The notes under the pieces were generated by a model. That model did no database searches. It was not told the origin of the DNA and saw only the letters and a program-made list of their open reading frames with translations. The translations under genes were made by a program, and so were the position numbers. A stretch of 30,477 nucleotides of DNA, from NCBI GenBank assembly GCA_963923035.1, contig CAWUKT010000085.1, positions 1-30,477 of the forward strand. Reading direction: 5' to 3'. Positions 15,295 through 23,049 of the stretch are shown piece by piece. The stretch's first letter is position 1; every line of letters starts with the position of its first letter. The DNA is from CAWUKT01 sp963923035. Its GTDB lineage: Bacteria; Bacteroidota; Bacteroidia; J057; JADKCL01.

Positions 15295-15937
15295 CTAATA
15301 AGTTATAAGTTGACATTTAACCAGTCGGCTGACAAACCAAGTTCAGCCTATCGACCAAGTACAATTCATTAATTCCAAATGAGCGTTTTTACACCAGGGT
15401 TTCGGATAAACCCTTTCTTGTTGAATCTGATCTAACACAATGTACAACTTTTTTTGATAAATACTTCATTACCCGGGGATTTCTTACATCTAATTGGGCT
15501 TCGGTCGAGAGGCACAGGATGGTCGTCGGTGTTTTGGTGCATTTTGTCGACTTACGGATCGGGGCAATGTCCTCACAGGGAGCCCAATGGTCGGGTTTAG
15601 TTGTTCGCTTCTTTTCCCTGAATTGCCTCCGGGACAAGCAGGTGATGCCTCCTCCAAATGGAACTTTTGATTGAAAAATGGATACATTTTAGTAGAAAAC
15701 TTACATGGTCGGGATTTCGAGAAATCAGGGCAAAGCATAGACGATCGGGGCTTCGGGTTCGATGAATTATCTGGTCGGGGATTGATAGGAAGATTGATGC
15801 AAAAAACGTTTCTTCTGCTAAATCGATTTGTTGGGGAGGAAAATGGACTTTTGGGAGGAGAGGAGGTGTAAGGAAGGAAAAATGATTGTTTCTGAGAAGT
15901 AGAGGAAATGTCAAATTCAGCTGACCAGGGTAATGAA
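15295..15937 (-). other. Gene-free region upstream of the surface operon
   Basis: No convincing gene is present. The stretch is more AT-rich than its surroundings, and all open frames lack a family match and a normal start context. It contains five copies of CCCGA(C/T)C-type octamers on the minus strand (plus-strand positions 15557, 15588, 15706, 15743 and 15772), a T-rich run at 15449-15455, and TGAATTTG (15919-15912, minus), a -7-like box facing the operon about 600 bp away. The last 100 bp are purine-rich on the plus strand. It probably holds the promoter and control region of the 15294 operon, possibly with a long leader. Confidence 0.4.
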
Positions 15938-16438
15938 TCAGGTGTCCGTGGGGGAGAGTTGAAGAGATGCGGCCAGGCGCTGGACCACAGCCTTTGAATT
16001 TTGCTTGAGGAGTCGGCCGTTCCAAATCCACATGCCGCCGCTTACCAGCAGGGGAAGTCCAATCACGGCGAGCAGTAATTCGAAGCTGAGGTTGATCTCG
16101 CCGCGGGTGCTGTACACGGCCATGAGCAGGCCGGTCGCGACGCCGATGCCAATCCCGATCAGGGTGCCCCACCAGCTTCCGCTGGGTTTGGCGGTGACCC
16201 GCAAGCGGGTCGCGTCCACATCCACCCGCAATTGCGGGTGCGGTTCGGCCAGGTCGCCCAGGCCTTCGGATTTCTTCCGAAATTCATAGTGGCCGTCCGG
16301 ATGGCGGAATACGCGGTACCCCCGGTCCCAGCGCTCGCCTTTTCCGGCCGCGCGCACCCACTGGTCCAGCGTCGTCCGGACCGGTTCATCCCCCGCCAAC
16401 AATTCAAATTCCGCTTGCAAGGTGGTCGTTCCCGTCAT
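15938..16438 (-). CDS. Small membrane protein with two transmembrane helices
   Basis: 166-residue protein starting at the ATG at 16438 (MTGTTTLQAEFELL), which overlaps the stop of the upstream gene as TGATG. The longer frame to 16573 lies inside that gene and is rejected. The N-terminal ~90 residues are soluble and charged, with a short beta-rich GYRVFRHPDGHYEFRKK segment. Two hydrophobic helices follow (WWGTLIGIGIGVATGLLMAVYS and SFELLLAVIGLPLLVSGGMWIW), then a basic/polar tail. I do not recognise a family. The one-base overlap implies translational coupling with the SRPBCC gene, so the two products may act together. Confidence 0.75.
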   Translation of the reverse strand: MTGTTTLQAEFELLAGDEPVRTTLDQWVRAAGKGERWDRGYRVFRHPDGHYEFRKKSEGLGDLAEPHPQLRVDVDATRLRVTAKPSGSWWGTLIGIGIGVATGLLMAVYSTRGEINLSFELLLAVIGLPLLVSGGMWIWNGRLLKQNSKAVVQRLAASLQLSPTDT

Positions 16439-16878
16439 CAGTTGTCCGATTCCTCCGCAAATGCCTTGAAATCCACCATGAACTTTTTGGTCTGTTTCTT
16501 GAACGCCCCCGGCATCAGGAAACCGATGATCTTCATGAAGCCACCGAACTTGAATTCGGATTCCGAGCGCCAACGCGTGCCGCCGCCGGGAAGTTCCTCA
16601 AAGTAATTGTGCTGGACATTGAAGACATTCTTGGCCTCAAAGCTCTGAAACAAATGCTCGGGCAGCTTGTTCTCGATCACCGTTTCGACCATTTCCACTT
16701 CCCGCTTCCCCATCTTGTAGTGCAGCTTCGACTTGGCACCCGCCGCCCCCGGCGTTCCGCTCAGATGCTCCATGGAAACGAATCCGGGTTGCCAACGGTG
16801 AAAATTGTCTACGTCCTCGAATTTCTCGATGACCTGGGTCCGGGAACGGTCAATGTCGACTTCGGTGGTGTACTTCAT
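16438..16878 (-). CDS. SRPBCC family (polyketide cyclase/dehydrase-like) protein
   Basis: 146-residue single-domain protein beginning MKYTTEVDIDRSRTQVIEKF. The ATG at 16878 gives the usual SRPBCC start; the extension to 17112 crosses a purine-rich intergenic stretch and the 5' end of the divergent peptidase gene. The pattern DIDRSRTQVIEKFEDVDNFHRWQPG (in parts), then alternating strands (VEMVETVIENKLPEH, TRWRSESEFKF) and a long C-terminal helix (GAFKKQTKKFMVDFKAFAEE) is typical of the helix-grip fold, which binds hydrophobic ligands. Ligand unknown. Its stop overlaps the start of the downstream two-helix membrane protein. It is divergent from the S41 peptidase gene across about 145 bp. Confidence 0.82.
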   Translation of the reverse strand: MKYTTEVDIDRSRTQVIEKFEDVDNFHRWQPGFVSMEHLSGTPGAAGAKSKLHYKMGKREVEMVETVIENKLPEHLFQSFEAKNVFNVQHNYFEELPGGGTRWRSESEFKFGGFMKIIGFLMPGAFKKQTKKFMVDFKAFAEESDN

Positions 16879-16987
16879 ACTTTGAATATACGATTTTGGT
16901 CCGAATGGGGGAGTGGGGGAAGGGAGAAGAATGAAACCAGGGAAATGGGGGAGAGAAATAAGGGGGGAATGACGATTGGAACCGGCA

Positions 16988-17017
16988 TTGGACCCCGGCG
17001 GTGGAATGGATATATTG
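16988..17017 (+). promoter_or_regulatory. Possible promoter for the S41 peptidase gene
   Basis: TTG (16988-16990), 20-nt spacer and TATATTG (17011-17017), approximating TTG / TAnnTTTG. It ends only 7 nt before the ATG at 17025, so transcription would be nearly leaderless. Weak match. Confidence 0.3.
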
Positions 17018-17024
17018 AGGGGCA

Positions 17025-18551
17025 ATGGAAAAAATCCTGCAACTCGCCTGGCTCGTTTGCTGCGTATGGTCCGGAGGACTGACCGCCCAGGTCCTCCCGG
17101 AGCAAATTCCATCCCTGAACCCCGCCGAATTTCAGGCCTACCTGCGCGAAATTCCCTCCTCCGAGTTCAACCCCAGTGCGACCCTGACGCCCGCAGGGGC
17201 CCAAGCCGACTTGCAAATCCTGCGGCGGGCGCTGGAGGAAGCCCATACGCCCATCTACCGCTACGCGTCCCAATCCCAGGTTGACAGCTGTTTTGCCGCT
17301 GCGCTCCATGCCGCCGAATCTCCGATGTCCTACCTCGAATTGGTGGGGCATATTTCCCGCCTCCAACACCTGATCGCGTGCGGACATTCGGGTTGGAGCC
17401 ACCCGCCTGGATTTTTCCCCCACCGCGATTCGGCCCTGGCGTTGTTTCCCTTTGACCTTCGCATCACCGGTTCACCGCCCCGGTTCTGGATCCACCAGAA
17501 CAACAGCACCACCGCCAAAATTGAACCCGGAACCGAACTCCTGACCCTCAACGACCAGCCCCTGCCCGAGCTGGCCAACTGGCTGCGGCAACACATGTAC
17601 GCCGACGGGGCCACCGGCGCCTCGGCCTGGGGCGATTTGGAAGCCGCCTTTCCCAACGCCTACGGGAATTTCGTGGGGAGCCCGGAAACCTTCAAGCTGG
17701 AAATCCGGGAGCCTGGCGCCGAAGCATCCCGAACGATTGATGTTCCCAGCGAATTGCGGCCGCAGATCAAGGCGAACCGAAAGGCGCGTTATCCAGCGGC
17801 GGAGCCGATGGGAAAGCCGCTGCGGTTTGAGGAATATCCGGAGGTGAAGGCCGCCAAGCTGGACATCCGGTGGTGGCGAAAGGAATACATGGCCAAGATG
17901 GGGCAGGATTTCGAGACCTTTGTCGATTCGATTTTTGCTCGGATGGATGGAGCGGGAACGGAGAATTTGGTGATTGACCTGCGGGGAAATCGGGGCGGGT
18001 GGACGGCTTACGGAAGCTACCTGCTGTCCTATTTGATCGAGGAAGAGGTTTCTTATATGACTTCTGTTGTCACCCGAAATCCCGGTCCCTACTCTTTCGA
18101 GCCCATTGTCCTGTTCCCGCCCGGCTATATCGACACCTTTGATTTGCAGTTGGAAAATGGAACTTATACCTGGAAGAACTACCCTTCTTTGAGAACCATT
18201 CCCCAGCCCCACAATCGCTTTTCGGGTCAGATCTACGTCCTGACGGACCACCAGTCCCGTGCCTGCTCGGCAATGTTTTCGGCTTTGACGCGGAGGCATA
18301 CCTCGGCGGTATTCATCGGGGAGGAGACCGGCACGGCCCAATGCGGGTCGGGTGGGATGGTGATGGGAATCACCCTGCCCCATTCTCAATTGCGGGTCTT
18401 TTTCTCGACGGCCATGTACACTGCGGGAGTTTCCGATGTCCAGAATCCTCATGGAGTGCAGCCGGATGTGCCGGTGCCAGCGATTTATCCGGAGTCAGAT
18501 GGTATTGATCCTGGGTTGGAAGTGGTTTGGGAGTTGATTCGGGAGAAATGA
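17025..18551 (+). CDS. S41 family (tail-specific-type) peptidase, exported
   Basis: 508-residue protein with an N-terminal signal peptide (ILQLAWLVCCVWSGGLTA, cleavage near AQ). Residues ~55-130 form a helical region including CGHSGW with His121, at the position of a conserved His in S41 peptidases. The core has ENLVIDLRGNRGG (313-325), QIYVLTDHQSRACSAMFSA with the likely nucleophile Ser415, and FIGEETGTAQCGSGG with Glu434. This is the arrangement of tricorn/C-terminal-processing-type serine peptidases. A clear PDZ domain is not obvious. It probably acts in the periplasm or outer membrane on peptides or damaged proteins. It stands alone, divergent from the SRPBCC gene. Confidence 0.88.
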   Translation: MEKILQLAWLVCCVWSGGLTAQVLPEQIPSLNPAEFQAYLREIPSSEFNPSATLTPAGAQADLQILRRALEEAHTPIYRYASQSQVDSCFAAALHAAESPMSYLELVGHISRLQHLIACGHSGWSHPPGFFPHRDSALALFPFDLRITGSPPRFWIHQNNSTTAKIEPGTELLTLNDQPLPELANWLRQHMYADGATGASAWGDLEAAFPNAYGNFVGSPETFKLEIREPGAEASRTIDVPSELRPQIKANRKARYPAAEPMGKPLRFEEYPEVKAAKLDIRWWRKEYMAKMGQDFETFVDSIFARMDGAGTENLVIDLRGNRGGWTAYGSYLLSYLIEEEVSYMTSVVTRNPGPYSFEPIVLFPPGYIDTFDLQLENGTYTWKNYPSLRTIPQPHNRFSGQIYVLTDHQSRACSAMFSALTRRHTSAVFIGEETGTAQCGSGGMVMGITLPHSQLRVFFSTAMYTAGVSDVQNPHGVQPDVPVPAIYPESDGIDPGLEVVWELIREK

Positions 18552-18631
18552 AAAAAGAGGGGGAGGAATTGAAAAACCGTCGTGCTTGATCCCGTCCTTG
18601 ATTTCATTTTTGGTTCGGAGCGCTTCCCAAT

Positions 18632-18661
18632 TTGAAATCTCAGATTTGCAATATAAACTTG
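18632..18661 (+). promoter_or_regulatory. Possible promoter for the DUF368-GSCFA operon
   Basis: TTG (18632-18634), 19-nt spacer and TAAACTTG (18654-18661), one mismatch from TAnnTTTG. It lies immediately upstream of the ATG at 18666, so the leader would be minimal. Confidence 0.35.
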
Positions 18662-18665
18662 CCAC

Positions 18666-19634
18666 ATGAAGCGATCCGTCTCCGATTATTTCCTCATCGC
18701 CCTGAAGGCTGTCGGCATGGGCTCGGCCGAAATCGTTCCCGGAGTCTCCGGGGGCACCATCGCGTTCCTGACCGGCATCTACGAGGAACTCCTCGATTCC
18801 ATCAAGTCCGTCGACCTCAAGGCCCTCGGCGTCCTGCGCAAAGGCGGCCTCAAGGCCTTCTGGCAGCACATCAACGGCAATTTCCTGGCTGCGGTCTTCG
18901 CCGGCATGATGTTCGGCGTCTTCGGATTCGCCTACGTCCTCAACTACATGCTCGCCAATTACCCGGTGCTGCTGTGGGCCTTCTTCTTTGGGCTCATCGC
19001 CGCCACGGTCTTGTTTGTGGGCCGTCAGGTGGAGAAATGGAATGCCGGAGCCATTGTGGGATTCCTGCTGGGGGGCGGAGCCGCTTTTGCCTTTACGGCC
19101 CTGACCCAGGTGGAGACGCCACAAACCTGGTGGTTTGCCGGGATTGCCGGGATCTTTGCGATCACGGCCATGATCCTGCCCGGCATCTCGGGCAGCTTCC
19201 TCCTCGTCATCCTGGGACAATATTCCTTTGTCCTGGGCGCATTGGACCGAAAAGACTTTCTGGTCCTGGGCGCTGTGGCCTTGGGCTGCGCGATTGGCCT
19301 GTTGACCTTTTCCCGTGCCATCTCCTACCTCTTCAAGCAATACCGCAATACCACGATTGCTGTCCTCACGGGCGTCATCCTGGGCTCCATCAACAAGATT
19401 TGGCCCTGGCGCAACGTCGTGGAAGTATACAAAGACCGGCACGGCGAGTTCAAGCCGCTGCTCGAAGAGAATGTACTGCCGGGTGTCTACGAATCGACCA
19501 TCACCACCTCCGAAAGCACCTTCCTGGGGGTCACGGAAAAGCCTTCCTACCTCATTGGAGCCATCGCGGCCATCGTCCTGGGCTTTGCGCTCGTCTTCGT
19601 CATGGAATTGGTCAGTCGCCGTAGCAAAGGATGA
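18666..19634 (+). CDS. popT: DUF368 family membrane protein (PopT-type undecaprenyl phosphate translocase family)
   Basis: 322-residue polytopic inner-membrane protein. It carries the two family hallmarks PGVSGG (25-30) and PGISGS (172-177), each leading into a hydrophobic segment; they look like the two halves of an internal repeat. Around eight hydrophobic helices can be drawn. DUF368 proteins (PopT), like DedA-family UptA, have been shown to flip undecaprenyl phosphate back to the cytoplasmic side for reuse in cell-wall and glycan synthesis. Function here is by family membership. A C-terminal extracytoplasmic loop (~250-295) precedes the last helix. The stop overlaps the next gene's start by four bases (ATGA), indicating coupling with the GSCFA gene. 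Confidence 0.88.
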   Translation: MKRSVSDYFLIALKAVGMGSAEIVPGVSGGTIAFLTGIYEELLDSIKSVDLKALGVLRKGGLKAFWQHINGNFLAAVFAGMMFGVFGFAYVLNYMLANYPVLLWAFFFGLIAATVLFVGRQVEKWNAGAIVGFLLGGGAAFAFTALTQVETPQTWWFAGIAGIFAITAMILPGISGSFLLVILGQYSFVLGALDRKDFLVLGAVALGCAIGLLTFSRAISYLFKQYRNTTIAVLTGVILGSINKIWPWRNVVEVYKDRHGEFKPLLEENVLPGVYESTITTSESTFLGVTEKPSYLIGAIAAIVLGFALVFVMELVSRRSKG

Positions 19635-20599
19635 AACTGAGGACGGCCCTCGAACTGCCGCCCTCGTCCTGGCACATCGACCATTCGATGTCGATGCTGG
19701 CTTTGGGCTCCTGCTTTGCGGATCGGCTGGGCCAGCGTCTTTCCACCTATAAATTTCCCATCTCCGTCAATCCTTGGGGGATCGTCTTTCATCCCCTGGC
19801 CTTGTCGCGCCTGCTGACGTGGGTGAACGACCCGAGGTTGGACGCCGGTTTTCAGGCTTCGGTCTGGGAACGGGAGGGTGAAGTGGGCTCGTTTTGGTTG
19901 CACGGGAATATGAATGGGACAGGGCGGGAATCGTTTGAGGAAAAGGTGGGGCAGGAGCGGGAACAAATGCAGGCGAGACTGGACGGGCTGGATGTGCTGC
20001 TGGTGACGTGGGGCACGGCGATTGGGCAGGTGCGGGATGGAATGCTGGTGGCCAACAACCACCGGTTTCCCGGTGGCGATTTCGCATCGGAGATGGCTTC
20101 GGTGGCCGACATCGTGGCCGCATGGCGACCGCTGCTGGAACAGCTGCGGACCCGGCGACCCGCTTTGCGGGTGCTGCTGACCGTGAGTCCGGTGCGCCAT
20201 GTACGGTCCGGCATCGTCGAGAATGGGGCCAGCAAGGCGATCTTGCGGGCGGCCAGCCACGAGCTCGCCCACAGTCTGGACTACGGGGACTATTTCCCCG
20301 GCTATGAATTCATGGTCGACGACCTCCGCGATTACCGGTTCTACGAACGCGACCTCATCCACCCCAATGACCTGGCGGTGGACTATATCTGGGACGAATT
20401 CGCCCGGGTCTATTTTTCCGAAACCACCCGCTCCCTCATTGCCCAGCTGGCCCAGGTCCACCGGGACCTCGATCACCGCCCGCGCAACCCCGACCATCCC
20501 CAGCACCAGTCATTTCTCGAATCCCTCCACCACAAAATCGCCCGCCTGGAAGCGCACTTCGACATGGCCCCCGAGCGGACCCGATTCTCCCAACGCTGA
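19631..20599 (+). CDS. GSCFA domain protein
   Basis: 322-residue cytoplasmic protein with the family signature GSCFA at residues 26-30 (LALGSCFADRLG), followed by NPWGIVFHPLAL, TWGTAIG and VSPVRH. The late motif LIHPNDLAVDYIWDEF is also typical. The family resembles SGNH-type hydrolases (Ser27 in the signature, His in HPND), but its substrate is not established. Length fits. The start codon overlaps the DUF368 stop, so the two are translated from one transcript. The pairing suggests, without proof, a link to lipid-carrier or glycan metabolism. A short GC-rich hairpin directly follows the stop. Confidence 0.88.
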   Translation: MKLRTALELPPSSWHIDHSMSMLALGSCFADRLGQRLSTYKFPISVNPWGIVFHPLALSRLLTWVNDPRLDAGFQASVWEREGEVGSFWLHGNMNGTGRESFEEKVGQEREQMQARLDGLDVLLVTWGTAIGQVRDGMLVANNHRFPGGDFASEMASVADIVAAWRPLLEQLRTRRPALRVLLTVSPVRHVRSGIVENGASKAILRAASHELAHSLDYGDYFPGYEFMVDDLRDYRFYERDLIHPNDLAVDYIWDEFARVYFSETTRSLIAQLAQVHRDLDHRPRNPDHPQHQSFLESLHHKIARLEAHFDMAPERTRFSQR

Positions 20600-20945
20600 C
20601 GCTCTTCCTCCTTGTTTTGGGGAGCGCCTACCCAATCTAAGGTAGGTCTCTACCCAAGTTCGGGAAATCTCAATTTGCCCTCGAGTAGGTATTGTCCCGA
20701 GGGACTCGGTGGATTAGCTTTGTGGAGCAATTTAGAATTAATCTAAATAGTGGGGCGGGTGCAAACAGCCGTCCTCTGCTTCTGGTTTTTGACCGCATTC
20801 AAGTTTGTTTATGTATTTATTTCGCTCATCACCATATTCTTAATTCCCTGCTCCTAGGTGCCTCGCTCCTGGGAGTTATGGGTTAAAGGGGGCGTCTTTG
20901 ACCAGTGGCCCCGTGAACTTTCCTATCATAATTGAAACGAGGGAT
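20600..20945. other. Gene-free region with several short inverted repeats
   Basis: No convincing gene. The only sizeable open frame uses a TTG start and lacks any family features. Visible structure includes CCTACC (20627-20632) / GGTAGG (20641-20646); ATTTAGA (20730-20736) / TCTAAAT (20742-20748) with a 5-nt loop; and a CGAGT / ACTCG stem enclosing TCCC / GGGA near 20680-20707. The middle is AT-rich (20730-20860). It could encode a small structured RNA or hold regulatory sites. I recognise no known RNA family. Confidence 0.35.
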
Positions 20946-20977
20946 ATCGCCCCGCCGAACCACTCCGGCGGGGCGAT
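20946..20977. terminator. Strong 12-bp GC hairpin between convergent genes
   Basis: Perfect arms ATCGCCCCGCCG (20946-20957) and its complement (20966-20977), with loop AACCACTC. It lies ~90 nt past the minus-strand threonine dehydrogenase stop and ~350 nt past the GSCFA stop. Neither side has a U-tract, so it may be a bidirectional transcription barrier or an RNA-stabilising stem, not a classical terminator. Confidence 0.5.
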
Positions 20978-21068
20978 TCCATTGGGGGACTTGGATGGGG
21001 TAGGGAAATGAGAAACCAGGGAGCCTCGATGGGCCCGTGAAAATAGGGGGACGAATGGAGAAAGGGTG

Positions 21069-22034
21069 CTACTGCGGCTGACTGGGGACGCGGGCGGCCA
21101 ATTGGATCAGCATGTCCTCGGTCATGGCAGAGAGGTCGTAGCGGGTTTGCCAACCCCAATCCTGGGTGGCAGCCGAATCGTCGATGGAATTCGGCCAGGA
21201 ATCGGCGATGGCCTGCCGGAAGTCCGGGGCATAGTCGATCCGGAAGTCGGGCCGGTGCTTTTGGATTTCCGCGGTGATCTCGGCGGGGGTAAAGCTGATG
21301 CCGCCGAGGTTGTAGCTGCTACGGATGCGGATGGACTCGGCCGGGGCCTCCATCAATTGCAGGGTCGCCTGGATGGCGTCCGGCATGTACATCATCGGCA
21401 AGGCCGTATGCTCCTCGAGGAAACAGGTATAGGAATCCGTTTCGAGGGCCTGGTAGAAAATGTCGACGGCATAGTCCGTCGTGCCCCCACCGGGCTTGGA
21501 CTTGTAGCCAATCAAGCCCGGATAGCGGAGGGAGCGGACGTCCACTCCGTATTTCTGGAAATAATATTCACACCATCGTTCCCCGGCCAGCTTGGAGATG
21601 CCGTAGACCGTATTGGGTTCCATGATGGTTTGCTGAGGGGTCTGGTCGCTGGGCGTGGTCGGCCCAAAGACCGCAATGGAACTGGGCCAGAAAACCCGGT
21701 GGAGCTTGAGGTCCCGGGCCGCTTTGAGGACGTTCAACAGTCCTTTCATGTTCAGGTCCCAGGCCAGGTCAGGTTTCTTTTCCCCGACCGCAGAGAGGAG
21801 GGCGGCGAGGTTGTAGACGGTGGTAATGCCGTAGGTCTCAATGACTTCATAGACTTGTTCTTCGTCCATGACGTCGAGTTGGACAAAAGGTCCACCATCC
21901 ATCAAAGAGGGTACTTCCCGAATGTCCGAAGCGACGACTTGAGCCCCACCATGCTTACTCCGAAGTGCTTCGGTAAGTTCTGTCCCGATCTGGCCGCCAG
22001 CGCCAATGACCAGGAACTTCTGTGTGTCTGCCAT
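21069..22034 (-). CDS. L-threonine 3-dehydrogenase, SDR (epimerase-like) type
   Basis: 321-residue NAD-dependent enzyme of the extended SDR fold. The N-terminal GAGGQIG (11-17) binds NAD; the active site has Ser118/119 (WPSSIAVFGP) and Y144-GIS-K148. The signature RYPGLIGYKSKPGGGTTDYAV (168-190 region), with PMMYMPDAIQATLQLMEAP, SYNLGGISFTPAEI and PDFRQAIADSWP, distinguishes it from sugar epimerases and matches SDR-type threonine dehydrogenases described from Flavobacterium and archaea. It oxidises L-threonine to 2-amino-3-oxobutanoate in the cytoplasm, the first step of threonine breakdown to glycine. No ligase partner (kbl) is next to it. It is a single transcription unit with its own promoter. 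Confidence 0.92.
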   Translation of the reverse strand: MADTQKFLVIGAGGQIGTELTEALRSKHGGAQVVASDIREVPSLMDGGPFVQLDVMDEEQVYEVIETYGITTVYNLAALLSAVGEKKPDLAWDLNMKGLLNVLKAARDLKLHRVFWPSSIAVFGPTTPSDQTPQQTIMEPNTVYGISKLAGERWCEYYFQKYGVDVRSLRYPGLIGYKSKPGGGTTDYAVDIFYQALETDSYTCFLEEHTALPMMYMPDAIQATLQLMEAPAESIRIRSSYNLGGISFTPAEITAEIQKHRPDFRIDYAPDFRQAIADSWPNSIDDSAATQDWGWQTRYDLSAMTEDMLIQLAARVPSQPQ

Positions 22035-22063
22035 AAACTTCCCTTGAATGATCCAGATTCAGT

Positions 22064-22095
22064 TTCAAATTCACGATTCTCTATATAAAATGCAA
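22064..22095 (-). promoter_or_regulatory. Likely promoter of the threonine dehydrogenase gene
   Basis: Minus-strand TTTTG (22095-22091), 19-nt spacer and TGAATTTG (22071-22064), one mismatch from TAnnTTTG; it ends 29 nt before the ATG at 22034. The same TGAATTTG octamer occurs upstream of the kelch gene (29936-29929). Confidence 0.45.
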
Positions 22096-22239
22096 AAGGC
22101 TATCAACTGTTTGGAGACGTAAGACAAAATCAGACTTTCACGCTGATTTTCTTTTTTCACTCCCTCCATTGTTCTTTCTTACGAAGATTTTTCCGGGGCG
22201 TTCCGGCCCCGCATTGTCCATGAACAAGATACAAGTTCC

Positions 22240-23001
22240 ATGTCCCGAATCGCATTGATCACCGGCGCGACCGCCGGCATTGGAGAAGCCTGCGCCCACA
22301 AGTTTGCCGAAAACGGCTGGGACCTCATCCTCACTGGCCGCCGCGCCGAACGCCTCGACGTCCTCGCCGAATTCCTGCGGACCCGCGATGGCATCCGCGT
22401 CCACACCCTCAGCTTTGATGTCCGGGACCGGGCGGCCGTTCAGGCCGCCGTCGCCGAGATCCCCGAAGCCTTTCGCCCGGTCCACCTCCTCATCAACAAT
22501 GCGGGCCTTGCCCTCGGCAAGTCCGGCGTCCAGGACGGAGATCCCGACGACTGGGATACGATGATCGACACCAATGTGAAGGGGCTGCTGTACATGACGA
22601 AGGCGGTGGTGCCCGAGATGATCGGGCAGAAGCAGGGCCATGTCATCAACATCGGCTCGCTGGCCGGTCGGGAAGTCTATCCCGGCGGCAATGTCTACTG
22701 CGCCACGAAGCACGCGGTGGAGGCCCTGAGCCGAGCCATGCGGATCGATTTCCTGGAAGCCGGGATCAAAGTCACCAGCATCAGCCCCGGGCTGGTCGAG
22801 ACCGAATTTTCTGTGGTCCGCTTCAAGGGGGACCAGAACAAGGCCGATGGCGTCTACTTTGGATTCGAGCCCCTGTATGCCCCTGACATCGCTGAATCGG
22901 TGTTCTGGGCCGCTTCCCAACCCGCCCACGTCTGCATCAACGACATCTTCCTGACCTGCACCGCCCAGGCCACGTCGACCATCGTTCACAAAGAAGCCTG
23001 A
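22240..23001 (+). CDS. SDR family NAD(P)-dependent oxidoreductase (YdfG-like)
   Basis: 253-residue classical short-chain dehydrogenase. TGATAGIG (8-15) is the cofactor loop, and Arg34-Arg35 (TGRRAERL) points to NADP preference. NNAG is at 86-89; the catalytic residues are Ser140, Tyr153 and Lys157 (VYCATKHAVEAL), and SPGLVETEF follows. The sequence pattern is closest to the YdfG group, which oxidises L-serine, L-allo-threonine and related 3-hydroxy acids. That would fit the threonine dehydrogenase next door, although the two genes are divergent. Cytoplasmic. The upstream ~100 bp is pyrimidine-rich with a small GGGGC/GCCCC hairpin. Confidence 0.88.
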   Translation: MSRIALITGATAGIGEACAHKFAENGWDLILTGRRAERLDVLAEFLRTRDGIRVHTLSFDVRDRAAVQAAVAEIPEAFRPVHLLINNAGLALGKSGVQDGDPDDWDTMIDTNVKGLLYMTKAVVPEMIGQKQGHVINIGSLAGREVYPGGNVYCATKHAVEALSRAMRIDFLEAGIKVTSISPGLVETEFSVVRFKGDQNKADGVYFGFEPLYAPDIAESVFWAASQPAHVCINDIFLTCTAQATSTIVHKEA

Positions 23002-23025
23002 CCCCTTCGATGTAACCGTTAGGTA

Positions 23026-23046
23026 TTCTTTCGTTGTAACAAAGAA
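23026..23046 (+). promoter_or_regulatory. Imperfect palindrome upstream of the VWA-like gene
   Basis: TTCTTTCGTT (23026-23035) and AACAAAGAA (23038-23046) form arms around GT with a single unpaired base. It ends just before the ATG at 23050. It could be an operator or a leader hairpin covering the ribosome binding region. No regulator is identified. Confidence 0.35.
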
Positions 23047-23049
23047 CCC

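Noticed and set aside
15389..15637. 82-codon minus-strand frame in the gene-free region
   Set aside because: Composition and context look random; no signal, domain or promoter. Kept as part of the gene-free region.
20692..20886. 64-codon plus-strand frame with a TTG start
   Set aside because: No family features, poor start context, and it overlaps the palindrome ATTTAGA/TCTAAAT.
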